Source: Baffinella frigidus
Lineage: Eukaryota > Cryptophyceae > Cryptomonadales > Baffinellaceae
Reading direction: 5' to 3'
Assembly (NCBI GenBank): GCA_026770585.1
Contig: MU646838.1
Span: 173,159-195,719 of the forward strand
Length of the DNA stretch: 22,561 bases
Part shown: piece by piece, positions 1 through 6,997 of the stretch
Position numbering within the stretch: position 1 is the stretch's first letter
How the letters are laid out: each line of letters begins with the position of its first letter
The notes under the pieces: model-generated
What the model saw: the letters and a program-made list of their open reading frames with translations, nothing else
What the model was told of the DNA's origin: nothing
The model's database searches: none
Position numbers and translations under genes: made by a program

Positions 1-94
<94 letters not shown>
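1..94. repeat. GATA tetranucleotide microsatellite
   Basis: About 23 near-perfect TAGA units fill the left edge of the window. They are followed (95-142) by a degenerate TTGA/TCGA-type stretch resembling the tetranucleotide array at 8760-9030. No coding signal is present. Confidence 0.97.
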
Positions 95-95
<1 letters not shown>

Positions 96-142
96 GTCAA
101 TTGATTTACCGGTTGATTGATTGATTAATCGATCGATTGACT

Positions 143-390
143 GGGCCCGTGTCAGCGTGGGCGCCCTGGGCAGCAGCAAGGCAGAAAATGCAAGCGAGAC
201 GAGAACAGGTGGGGAGTAGCGACCGATGACGCCCACGCCAACCATGCCCGGCCCCGGCCCCGTGGTCTTCCGCTCCCGCATCGGCCCTGCCGCCAAATCA
301 AAACGTCAGCCAACAACAACCCAACCCAAAGCCTAGGACCGAGGTTGTCAGTCACGCTGGGTGGCAGGAGCACGCAGCAAACCCTCGCGC
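143..390. other. Gene-free spacer
   Basis: Mixed-composition DNA with no supported gene. Both strands hold open frames, but none has recognisable motifs or splice-compatible neighbours. Confidence 0.5.
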
Positions 391-509
391 TACAGGGTTA
401 CCTCGCGCATAAGAAACTGTGCCCCCCATAGGATCACCATAGGGCCCAAGGCATAGGCCTACAGGGCTCGAGGGGGTGGGGGGTTCTTATGAACGAGGTA
501 CCCCTGTAC
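391..509. mobile_element. Foldback (MITE-like) element, family 1, copy a
   Basis: Inverted-repeat element. The left arm begins TACAGGGTTACCTCGCGCAT and the right arm ends GAACGAGGTACCCCTGTA, so the ends are complementary. The centre carries the family core (ATAGGGCCC...AGGCATAGGCCTAC). Related copies lie at 988-1108, 15646-15758, 17318-17450, 17963-18052 and 18507-18633. It has no coding capacity, so any movement would depend on a transposase elsewhere. Confidence 0.8.
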
Positions 510-939
510 CATCGCTCCTCGAGTGCGTCGAGCCTCACATCCCAACATGCTGGGTACGCCTCACGTCCCAACGAAGTTATCACGCCTGAAAGGGTGGTGC
601 AGCATCGGCATGCGGCGGCGGCACGGGGTAGTGATAGTCGCTGGGGCAGAGGGCATCACGCCCAAGGACCGCCCGATCGGAACGCGATCTTCCGCGGTGC
701 CCGGAAGGGTTGTTGCAAGCCGCATTGCCCCAGGTGGGGCACGGGCTTTGATGAGGAGCACTGTCCCAGGTGGGGGCAGGCAGGCGGCTGGAAGGGTGTA
801 TGTGTAAGGGTGGACGCCCTGATTCCGGCATGAACCGATCCCGGCGTTCGGAAGGTGCTACGGAAGGCAATACAGTAGGGTGCTACGGCACGCCAGAAGT
901 GGCCAGAAGTGGGTTGATGCCGGAATCAGGTTGTGGACC
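510..939. other. Gene-free spacer with a 14-bp inverted repeat
   Basis: No gene is supported. CCTGATTCCGGCAT at 818-831 is repeated in inverted, perfectly complementary form at 917-930, with related GTGGAC sequence outside each arm, so the DNA could form a hairpin with an 85-nt loop. Short direct repeats (CCCAGGTGGGG near 728 and 766) are also present. Confidence 0.5.
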
Positions 940-1185
940 CTTCCCGTCGTCAGACGCTGCGAGTTGGTTGCGGGCAGCATCGCAAGGTACAGGGGTACCT
1001 CAGTCATAAGAAACCGCCCCCCCCCTAGGACCACCATAGGGCCCTAGGCAGAGCCCTACTGTAGGGTCCTAGGGGGGGGCGGTTTTTCATGAGCGAAGTA
1101 CCCCTGTAGGGCGGGCCCGTGGACGAGTGGGTGTGTAGAAACACCGTCGTCAGATGCAGCGAGTTTCTTGCGGGCAGCATCACAC
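940..1185 (-). repeat. Two copies of a downstream-exon 3' edge
   Basis: Read on the minus strand, two blocks (about 940-985 and 1138-1185) resemble the last 36 nt of the candidate exon at 1325-1407. They encode DAARNQLAASDDG and DAARKKLAASDD, against DSVRKQLAASDD in the exon. The six-codon LAASDD core differs only at synonymous positions. The copy at 1145 keeps a GT at the exon edge (GACG|GTGTTT); the copy at 945 does not. Family 1 element b sits between them. Confidence 0.7.
988..1108. mobile_element. Foldback element, family 1, copy b
   Basis: The best-preserved copy. The left arm starts TACAGGGGTACCTCAGTCAT and the right arm ends GAGCGAAGTACCCCTGTA. The inner arms CCCCCCCCTAGGACC and GGTCCTAGGGGGGGG are complementary. 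The whole 121 bp can fold into one long hairpin. No target-site duplication could be identified with confidence. Confidence 0.85.
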
Positions 1186-1210
1186 GGTAGGGTGGGCCGC
1201 CGATGAGGAT

Positions 1211-1300
1211 GTCTAGGCTCTAAGGGCGCCTACGAATGCAAGGTTGTCCTTTTTGGAGTCCGCATCACCTTGCATCCTTTGGTGCACTTAGAGCCTAGAT
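1211..1300. repeat. Foldback sequence, about 33-bp arms
   Basis: Left arm 1211-1243 (TCTAGGCTCTAAG...AATGCAAGGT) and right arm 1268-1300 (ACCTTGCAT...CTTAGAGCCTAGA) are inverted copies with a few mismatches around a loop of about 24 nt. The sequence differs from family 1. Confidence 0.75.
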
Positions 1301-1324
1301 ACCAACAGCCGAGTGGGTGCGTAC

Positions 1325-1407
1325 CGTCATCAGATGCGGCGAGTTGTTTGCGGACAGAGTCCGCCTCGTTGACCTCTCGCTGCAGCTGCTTACTCAACTT
1401 CCCCTTC
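1325..1407 (-). CDS. Candidate exon, charged helical (coiled-coil-like) segment
   Basis: The acceptor GATCAG at 1408-1413 and donor GACG|GTACGC at 1325/1324 bound 83 nt. They encode a charged, helix-prone peptide (KGKLSKQLQREVNE followed by ADSVRKQLAASDD). The start phase (one base completing a codon) fits the phase-2 end of the DTGSS exon at 2000, so it could be the next exon of that protease and form a helical insertion. This is unusual for the A1 family. Support is the phase match, the helical composition and the protein-level conservation of the two edge copies at 940-1185. It could instead belong to another gene or be a chance open frame. Confidence 0.35.
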
Positions 1408-1446
1408 CTGATCATCAGGGATGCGGGATCCGGGGTTCAGGTGCAC

Positions 1447-1507
1447 GATTAGGTTGCTCCACTTGAAGATTAGGTTACTCTACTTGAGATTAGGTAACTC
1501 CACTTCC
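1447..1507. repeat. Three tandem copies of a 20-mer
   Basis: GATTAGGTTGCTCCACTTGA is followed by two diverged copies. The array lies just upstream, in the minus-strand sense, of the candidate exon at 1325-1407. Confidence 0.8.
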
Positions 1508-1747
1508 CCGTGCTGTGCCCCCGCCATCGCGTCACACGTCAGACACAGGCACACCTCTCTCAAACAGCACACGATGAGCGGCGTCGGTCGGTAGCGGGGC
1601 AACGCCGCCATGCATTCCTGTAGCGGGGTAACAGGACGAGGCAAGCGTGCCAGGCGCAAGACCCACACGCCTGGCATTCCCGCCTCTGCCAGGCCCCAGA
1701 GTGCGCACGCAACTCTGGCTGCCTCTACTCGCCTACGCATCAGTGGA
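1508..1747 (-). other. Intronic stretch, Cys-rich open frame, unassigned
   Basis: The minus strand has an AG-bounded stretch that could encode ACGSCAWHACLVLLPRY, and a second Cys-rich part near 1530-1580. No family match or consistent splice phase was found. It probably forms part of the intron between the DTGSS exon and the exon at 1325-1407. Confidence 0.25.
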
Positions 1748-2020
1748 CGGACTTGCCCGTCTTTCCCCATCGCCATGGTGCGTGTGAAGGCTGTGGGAGG
1801 CACTTTCCCGTCCTTGCCCATCGTAACGGTACGTAGAGGCTGTGGGTGAAGTGAAGTGAGGGTGGGTGCGAATGGACGGGGGCCACTTACCCGTCTGTGG
1901 GGGCACGCAAAATTGGTGAATGTTGACGACGGTTCTGGTACTGGGGCAGACTCACCCGTCCTTTGATGAGTTCCCAGCGGTGCTGTGGGGGGCACGTACC
2001 CGTCCTTGCCCATCTTGACA
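1748..2020 (-). repeat. Array of 5' splice-site copies derived from the DTGSS exon end
   Basis: The minus-strand exon end reads ATGGGCAAGGACGG|GTACGT (boundary 2000/1999). Four diverged versions follow downstream: AAAGGACGGGTGAGT near 1950, CAGACGGGTAAGT near 1890, ATGGGCAAGGACGGGAAAGT near 1805 and ATGGGGAAAGACGGGCAAGT near 1755. Two of them (GTGAGT, GTAAGT) are better consensus 5' splice sites than the assigned one, so the choice of donor is uncertain. Confidence 0.75.
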
Positions 2021-2886
2021 AGCGCCTGTTGCACGACGGCAGAGTTGGCAGGCGCCGTGACGAGACCGAAGAACGACGACCCGGTGTCGAACACCACATC
2101 AAATCGCTGCGGTGGTTGCCCCACCTGTTTCGCAAAAACAAAACACGTGCTGTCTCAGAGAGGCGTGTTGAGATTTGTCCCAGGCAGTGACACCCAACTC
2201 TGCAGTGACAGACAACGCCCCTGCTTGACTGTCTCACACTCGCCCTGCAGTGACAAAAGGGCCACTCAATGGCTGCCGTCCACCTGCTTACAAAGCTCCA
2301 CACGTCCCAGCCAGTCCCAGCCAGCCCTTCAGTAACCACGCCACTGAATGAATGACTCGCACTCGCACGCCTACACCCAGGCACGTACGCACGTAGGCAC
2401 GAACGCACGAGCGTACGAGCGTGTTGAGTGGTAGGCAACTCTGGGGCGCGGGGGTCCTGCCGCTCAACACCCTCGTACGCTCGCGCTGGGAATGCTGGCC
2501 TCTTGCTCAGGGGCAGGGGGGTGCAGTGTTGTGGTGCGGTGAGCTACGGGCTGCACGAATCGGGCAAACTGCGTCAGGATTGATGCCGCACAAAGTGGCC
2601 AGACTTTCTGCAACGATTGCAGAGAGGCCTCGCCACAGCGTGGGCTTTACAGACAGTGTCCCATCATTCTTTCTGGTAGAAAGGAATAACCGGAATGTCG
2701 ACCAGAATTCTGGTCGAAATCCCCTTGGAAGCCCACTTTGTCTGCAGATCTGTTCCACGGAAAGGCGTGGTGTTCGCCTATTTTGGGAGAAATCAAACCC
2801 GCAAGGACCTCAAGGGTGGGTAGGGGACCATGACGGGGAGCAGGTAGTAGAGATCGTGAACAATCGACAGTTCCACGTCCGGCACG
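2000..2886 (-). CDS. Aspartic protease (pepsin family A1) N-lobe exons with catalytic DTGSS
   Basis: Two exons read leftwards on the minus strand. Exon 2886-2829 encodes VPDVELSIVHDLYYLLPVM; exon 2124-2000 encodes VGQPPQRFDVVFDTGSSFFG plus 21 further residues. They join in phase 0 and give the classic A1 pattern: YY....V-G-PPQ-F-V-FDTGSS. The Asp of DTGSS is the first catalytic Asp. Acceptors are GGCAG and AACAG; donors are ATG|GTCCCC and GG|GTACGT. No signal peptide, flap, second Asp or C-lobe follows on its left within the window, apart from the doubtful helical exon at 1325-1407. It is either the 5' part of a second protease continuing off the left edge, or the displaced N-lobe of the protease at 3710-6805, which lacks exactly this segment. 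A viral-type protease is unlikely, because the surrounding sequence has the cellular two-lobe pattern. Confidence 0.75.
2406..2485. repeat. Inverted repeat, 26-bp arms
   Basis: Left arm 2406-2431 (CACGAGCGTACGAGCGTG...) and right arm 2460-2485 (...CACCCTCGTACGCTCG) are complementary with a few mismatches around a 28-nt loop. It lies in the intron between the two N-lobe exons of the protease. Confidence 0.75.
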
Positions 2887-3239
2887 CTGCCACGCCCAAA
2901 ACCCCGCCTGTCAGTCCTCGCCCGTTCCTCCTACACAACCGCCTGCATCTACCCTGCTACGAACGACCGTGGCACGCTGTCTCCAACCCCCACCTCCGCA
3001 ACCGTCCCGTTCGCTGCCGCCACGCCCCCGTGTCGCGCCAGTCACTCATCGCCCATGCCTCCTCGCCAACCGTCTGCATCTTCTCTCTCGGCCACGGCAA
3101 GGTTCACGGCGCCCCCAACCCGCGCCTGTCGTCGCCTGTGCCTCGTAGCCACCCGCCTGCACCTTCCCTGCCGCGCACGGCACACTTCCACAGTACGTGC
3201 TGGGTACTCAAGAGAAGCAACTTACCGGTTGCTGACGGT

Positions 3240-3345
3240 TTAGGGTTCAGGGTTTGGGGTTGAGGGTTTAGGGTTTAGGGTTTAGGGTTTAGGGTGTAGG
3301 GTTTAGGGTGTGGGGTTTGGGTTTAGGGTTTAGGGTGTAGGGTTC
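3240..3345. repeat. Degenerate telomere-like array (TTTAGGG on plus strand)
   Basis: About fourteen 7-mer units of TTTAGGG type with TTCAGGG and GTGTAGGG variants. On the strand sense for the flanking minus-strand exons it reads CCCTAAA, as in the introns of the plus-strand genes. Confidence 0.95.
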
Positions 3346-3347
3346 AC

Positions 3348-3493
3348 GATGAGGATGCGCAGCAGGGGTTTGAGCTCCTCGAGTGGAAGAGAGCGCGGGG
3401 GAAGCACAGGGCGCACCTGGCGCGTGACCCCCCGTATCCAGGCAGCTCGGGCGTCTTGTAGTGCCGTTCCAACTTTTCCCGCCGCATCGCCAC
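3348..3493 (-). CDS. Candidate exon upstream of the protease N-lobe, possible propeptide
   Basis: The minus strand has an acceptor (GGTGCAG at 3494-3500) and a donor (CTCATC|GTGAAC) bounding an open 146-nt segment. It reads GDAAGKVGTALQDARAAWIR and then GVTRQVRPVLPPRSLPLEEL...LLRILI. Its basic, Leu-rich character would suit an A1 propeptide, and it lies upstream of the N-lobe exons between two telomere-like arrays. It ends in phase 0 while the exon at 2886 needs phase 2, so a further small exon or different boundaries are required. No family was recognised, and its membership of this gene is inference. Confidence 0.4.
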
Positions 3494-3529
3494 CTGCACC
3501 CCGACACGTGTTCAGAGTTTATTGTTTAG

Positions 3530-3650
3530 GTTTTAGGGCCAAGGGTTTAGGGTTCAGGGTTCAGGGTTCAGGGTTTAGGGTTTAGGGTGTGGGGTGTAGG
3601 TTTGAGGTTTTAGGATTTAGGGCGTAGGGTTTAGGGTTGAGGGTTTGAGA
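3530..3650. repeat. Degenerate telomere-like array (TTTAGGG on plus strand)
   Basis: Units of TTTAGGG and TTCAGGG type, again CCCTAAA on the strand sense for the flanking minus-strand exons. It lies just beyond the stop codon of the protease gene at 3710. Confidence 0.95.
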
Positions 3651-3709
3651 GAAAAGATGCCAGGTCAAGAGTTTGAGTAGCTTTCACCGGAAGAAGCAGT
3701 GGTGTGGCA

Positions 3710-6700
3710 CTATCGGGCGCCTGACAGCGAAAGGACATTGAGTGTGAGCGACAGTGCGGGCGCATTCAGTGTGTGGCAACGAAGGAGCATTGGGAATGAG
3801 GAACTCTGTCGGACCTTGGTGATGTCAGCGCCATGCTCATGAAGTTGGTATCCCTTCCCCGGAGTATACTTCGGTTCGCGCGCCGCGAGCCCGATCCGGG
3901 GAGGGAGGTCGTGCGCGGTGGGTCCGAGGTCGAAGAGTGCGAGCCACGATTGGAACAGCCAGTCCCCGATGATCACCTTGTCGCCTGGGCAGTCTGCCAG
4001 GGGGGTGCGAATCAGGTGCGTATCAGTCTGCCACCCCCACCAGAAAAAGCCATCCCGATCAGTCTGCCCCCCACCCCGAACAGGGTGAGCTAGCAACCCC
4101 AGGGTAAGTCCCACCAGTCAGGGCAACCAAGCGCCAGCCCCACCAGGCCACGCCACCATGTCAGTCTGGCACATCCCTAGGAAAAGGCACCCCTCCACCA
4201 AGCGCCGGCGTGAGTCAGTCGATCAGGGCACGCCGCCGCGTGTGCCCGCGCTGCCTGCTCGTCCACTTGACATGCCTCCTCATCCCGGGTTCGAGGCGAG
4301 ACACGGCATGTCAATCCGCCTACAATCAGGTGTGTTTCGGTGTTGACTAAGGTAGGCCGGCAGCGCCTATAGGGCTCCTACGAGAAACCCGGGCCTAGGG
4401 GCGCTGCGGCCTACCGTAGTGAATACCGTAGGCTGGACCACCCTCGGTATAGGCCGTTACGCTATGAATGTCAGGAAGAACGAGGCGCAGACCTTTTATG
4501 AGGGACGCAAGAACGTACACAGATCACACGTTTCATGAGGCAATGATAGACGAGGCACAACCCTTTCATGAGGCAAGGATGGACATGAGCATCGCCAGTG
4601 CCATGCTATCTTGTGTAGAGGGGGCGCTATCTGCAGGTGGTTCTCGTGTGGAGGCAAGGTTGGGCGTGGCACAGACAGACCTTGCATCAGGCAAGGAAGG
4701 ACGTCGAGGATCACACCTTTCATGAGGCATGCCAGGAAGGACGGGGCAGAGACCTCTCATGCAAGGATGGGCGTGGCACACACCTTTCATGAGGCAAGGA
4801 TGGATGTGCTGTGCTCACCTTGCATGAGGCATGTCCGAATGGACGAGGATCATACCTTTCATGAGGCAAGGATGGACGTGGCTGGCACAGAACTTTTATG
4901 AGGCAAGAATGGACGTGGCTGGCACAAACCTTTCATGAGGCAGCCCTTGACCTGCTGCATAGCTGGCATCCACACATCTGCCGGCACATCAATGTCGATC
5001 GATCCGTCCACCGTGATCTTCAGCGTCGCCTGTACACAACAGGGTTGGTGCTATCAGCGTTTCTATGGTAGGTTGTGAGACGTATCGGCGACTCATCTGC
5101 TCACCGTGCCAGCCACGCCAAGCCAACGTTAGCAAGGTAAGAATGCCAGGCACAAGACGGGGGTGATATATAAGCGTTTAGATTCTAAGTTAGCATACGC
5201 ATCGCCTGCGAACCAACCGTGCCAGCCAACTGCGCAGGCACGAATCCTGAGCACAGCGCCGCTAGAACGCGGCATGCTAGCAGGCACCAGGCTGCCAATG
5301 GTGAGGCAGCCGAAAGGGCGGTGCTCTGAAACGCCACACGCCGGTGGACTCGCGAGGAAGTCTGCGCCCAGCCTCTTCGATGCGGGTGATCCCACAACCT
5401 TCCGCGCTGATGTTTCCCACCATTTGCGAATGCATGTTGCAAGGCTTGGTGCACTTTCAGAAGCCACTGCTGGTGCAAGACGTCACGACGATACGCTCTT
5501 CTCCTGGTGCAATCAAATGCATGGACTATCTGGTATTGTCACCCCCCCCTAGCTTCCCAGAAACTACTGTTCCAGCTGGAGTTGCTGCAGTCTGGTAAAA
5601 ATTCTTGTGGAGCTTTCTCGTTCGGAAAGGAATTCCAACAGCCGAGAAGTGGGGAAACGGGCTGAGAAAATGAAGAAGGCAGTGCACCGCGAGATGGTTG
5701 ACAGGAGCAGGGATAGTTGACGGGGGCAAGAGAAAGGATGAGCCGGGCAACCTGGCCGTTGGAACGCCAGGAGTCGTGGAAGTTCTTCCAGGGCGAGGAT
5801 TCCGCCACCCCCCCGATGTCATTGTCCGGCAGGCAGATGCATGAGGTGCCTGCCCGGTCCACACATCATCAGCTGTGCGCCAGAACTTGATCCGAGGGGG
5901 GCGCGGGGAATGACGGATTAACAGGCGGGAGCAGAAGGGGGATTGGCGTCAAGTCCTGGAAACGAGTGAAGCGTCACAAGGCTTGCCACGGACCACCAAC
6001 CCTCACGATTGGACCAAATCGTCGATTTTAGACTTGAGATTTACCCTTGATCTACCCTCGCAGAGACCCCTGATCCGGGGTCTCTGCAAGGGTAGATCTC
6101 AAGTCTAATAATCGATGATTTGGTCCGACCGTGAGGGTTGGTGGGAGGAGGTGAAGGGTTACCGCTATCGAGGACGCCCGCGACGTGGCGCTTGAGACCC
6201 TTCTTCGCGGACGGTTGGAAGATGGGTGTTTCGCCGAGAGAGATCCCCGTGATGGGGACCACGTACGCGTACTTGGACAGAGAGTCCACGTATTTCATTT
6301 CCCCTTGCACGGCCTTGCGGTCGTAGCCCCCCAGCTGCAGCTCGGCCGCGTCCGGGGATGATAGGAACGAGAAGACTGGTTTGGGGACAGGGCGATCCTT
6401 GCCTTGATTGTCCAGGCCGGTGATGTTTCCCAGCGAGGTAAAGAGCGGCGGGAGAGGCGGAAACTGCGAGTCAGGGTCCTTCCGCGAGGGCGGGGCGAAG
6501 CCCGCAATTCCCGACCCGTCGAACATGCCTGAGACCGACGTCACGCAGCAGAAGGGAGAGAAGGACCCGTAGGGGCCCACCTGCACATAGTCTGAGCAGA
6601 GGAAGCCCTTCACGGTTGTGCCCTGCGCGTAGGTGGAGGAGAACCGCAGAGCGTCGTTGCCTCGCCAAGAGCTGCTCGTCTCCGGCACGAACCGCGAAAC

Positions 6701-6805
6701 GGTTGCGGGTGGGAGGTTCCCAAACGCCGCATCGTTCGCAGCGGTCTTGGACGGCGCGGCTGCCGCCCCAAGCAACCCAAGGAGGAGCAAGGTTGTCCGC
6801 GCCAT
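3710..6805 (-). CDS. Secreted pepsin-family (A1) aspartic protease-like protein lacking the first catalytic Asp
   Basis: Four exons join in phase on the minus strand: 6805-6163, 5849-5752, 5029-4930 and 3993-3710 (stop TAG), giving 374 residues. Residues 1-18 are a signal peptide (MARTTLLLLGLLGAAAAPSK). Residues 34-80 hold the flap region (RFVPETSSSW, then STYAQGTTVKG). Further A1 hallmarks are FDGSGIAGFAP, FSFLSS, LQLGGYD and YVVPITGISLG. The second active site DSGTS (213-217) is rebuilt exactly across intron 1 (GATAGCG|GTAACC to GCAG|GCACC). Exon 3 (LKITVDGSIDIDVPADVW) and exon 4 (VIIGDWLFQSWLALFDLG, RIGLAA) complete the C-lobe, including the usual Cys residues. The N-terminal strands and DTGSS that should precede the flap are missing: the signal peptide runs straight into it. 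So it is either a non-catalytic homologue or a rearranged gene whose N-lobe lies at 2000-2886. The gene is divergent from the CLPTM1 gene. Confidence 0.88.
4019..4170 (-). repeat. Copies of the exon-4 acceptor edge of the protease gene
   Basis: On the minus strand the real acceptor is CCTGGCAG|ACTGCCCAGG (3994/3993). Similar GGCAGACTGA-type sequences preceded by GGTGGGG recur at boundaries near 4027, 4063 and 4165 in the same intron. Confidence 0.6.
4351..4415. repeat. Foldback sequence, 21-bp arms
   Basis: Left arm 4351-4372 (GGTAGGCCGGCAGCGCCTAT) and right arm 4395-4415 (GGGGCGCTGCGGCCTACC) are inverted copies around a loop of about 22 nt containing CTCCTACGAGAAACCCGG. It lies inside intron 3 of the protease gene. 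Confidence 0.75.
4480..4942 (-). repeat. Large array of exon-3 end plus 5' splice-site copies
   Basis: The protease exon 3 ends TGCCTCATGAAAG|GTTTGTGCC (boundary 4930/4929). The intron then carries about ten diverged versions of this sequence (near 4890, 4855, 4816, 4781, 4751, 4714, 4680, 4560, 4530 and 4490), each followed by a CACGTCCATCC-like tail, giving units of about 30-60 bp. Several keep a plausible donor (AAAG|GTGTGT, AAAG|GTATGA, AAAG|GTGTGA). Confidence 0.9.
5030..5751 (-). other. Intron 2 of the protease-like gene
   Basis: This 722-bp interval separates two phase-compatible exons (CAG|GTTGCC donor, TGTACAG acceptor). Open frames occur on both strands between 5129 and 5600, but none has protease-like content and direct joining of the flanking exons is in frame, so I see no further exon here. 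Confidence 0.65.
5992..6145. mobile_element. Foldback element, family 2, inside protease intron 1
   Basis: Two arms of about 65-78 bp (5992-6070 and 6077-6145) are inverted copies at roughly 90 percent identity, separated by only TGATCC. The outer end is CCACCAACCCTCACG. The left arm carries an extra 11-13 bp partial duplication (TTGATCTACCC). It begins about 17 bp beyond the DSG-exon donor, so that exon ends at 6163 and the open frame that runs on to 6041 is element sequence, not protein. A related single arm is at 17157-17200. Confidence 0.88.
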
Positions 6806-6997
6806 AGCCGCCTTCTCAATGCCGAGTCACCAGAAACGAAAGGGTTTATTTCAAAAGTCAATTGCACAGGTTTTTCAGAAGAGCATTTACATTATTGTTC
6901 AAAAGTTGACAAATGGCTCCAACGACGTACAAACGGCTCCAAGCGCGCACATGAAATAGCCCCACTCCAGCAAGGAGACGCGTCCGCTCGTTCAGCG
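6806..6997. promoter_or_regulatory. Divergent promoter region, protease / CLPTM1
   Basis: 192 bp separate the two start codons. The middle is AT-rich (TTTACATTATTGTTC). ACAAAYGGCTCCAA occurs twice in direct orientation at 6909-6922 and 6929-6942, exactly 20 bp apart, a plausible paired factor site. No clear TATA box was identified. Confidence 0.5.

Noticed and set aside
2000-2124. Retroviral or LTR-retrotransposon protease (DTGSS)
   Set aside because: The GQPPQRFDVVFDTGSS context and upstream DLYY pattern are of the cellular two-lobe pepsin family. No reverse transcriptase, integrase or LTR is nearby.
2421-3263. 280-residue open frame on the plus strand
   Set aside because: It covers the antisense of a protease exon, an inverted repeat and telomere-like repeat, and has no family motifs. 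The minus strand carries the recognisable DLYYLLPVM-VGQPPQ-DTGSS reading.
4480-4942. CRISPR-like array
   Set aside because: Units are diverged, unevenly spaced, without unique spacers of constant length, and anchored on a eukaryotic exon end.
6041-6162. C-terminal continuation of protease exon 1 (PSPPPTNPHG...)
   Set aside because: This part is intron plus foldback element. Splicing at 6163 restores DSGTS exactly with the exon at 5849.
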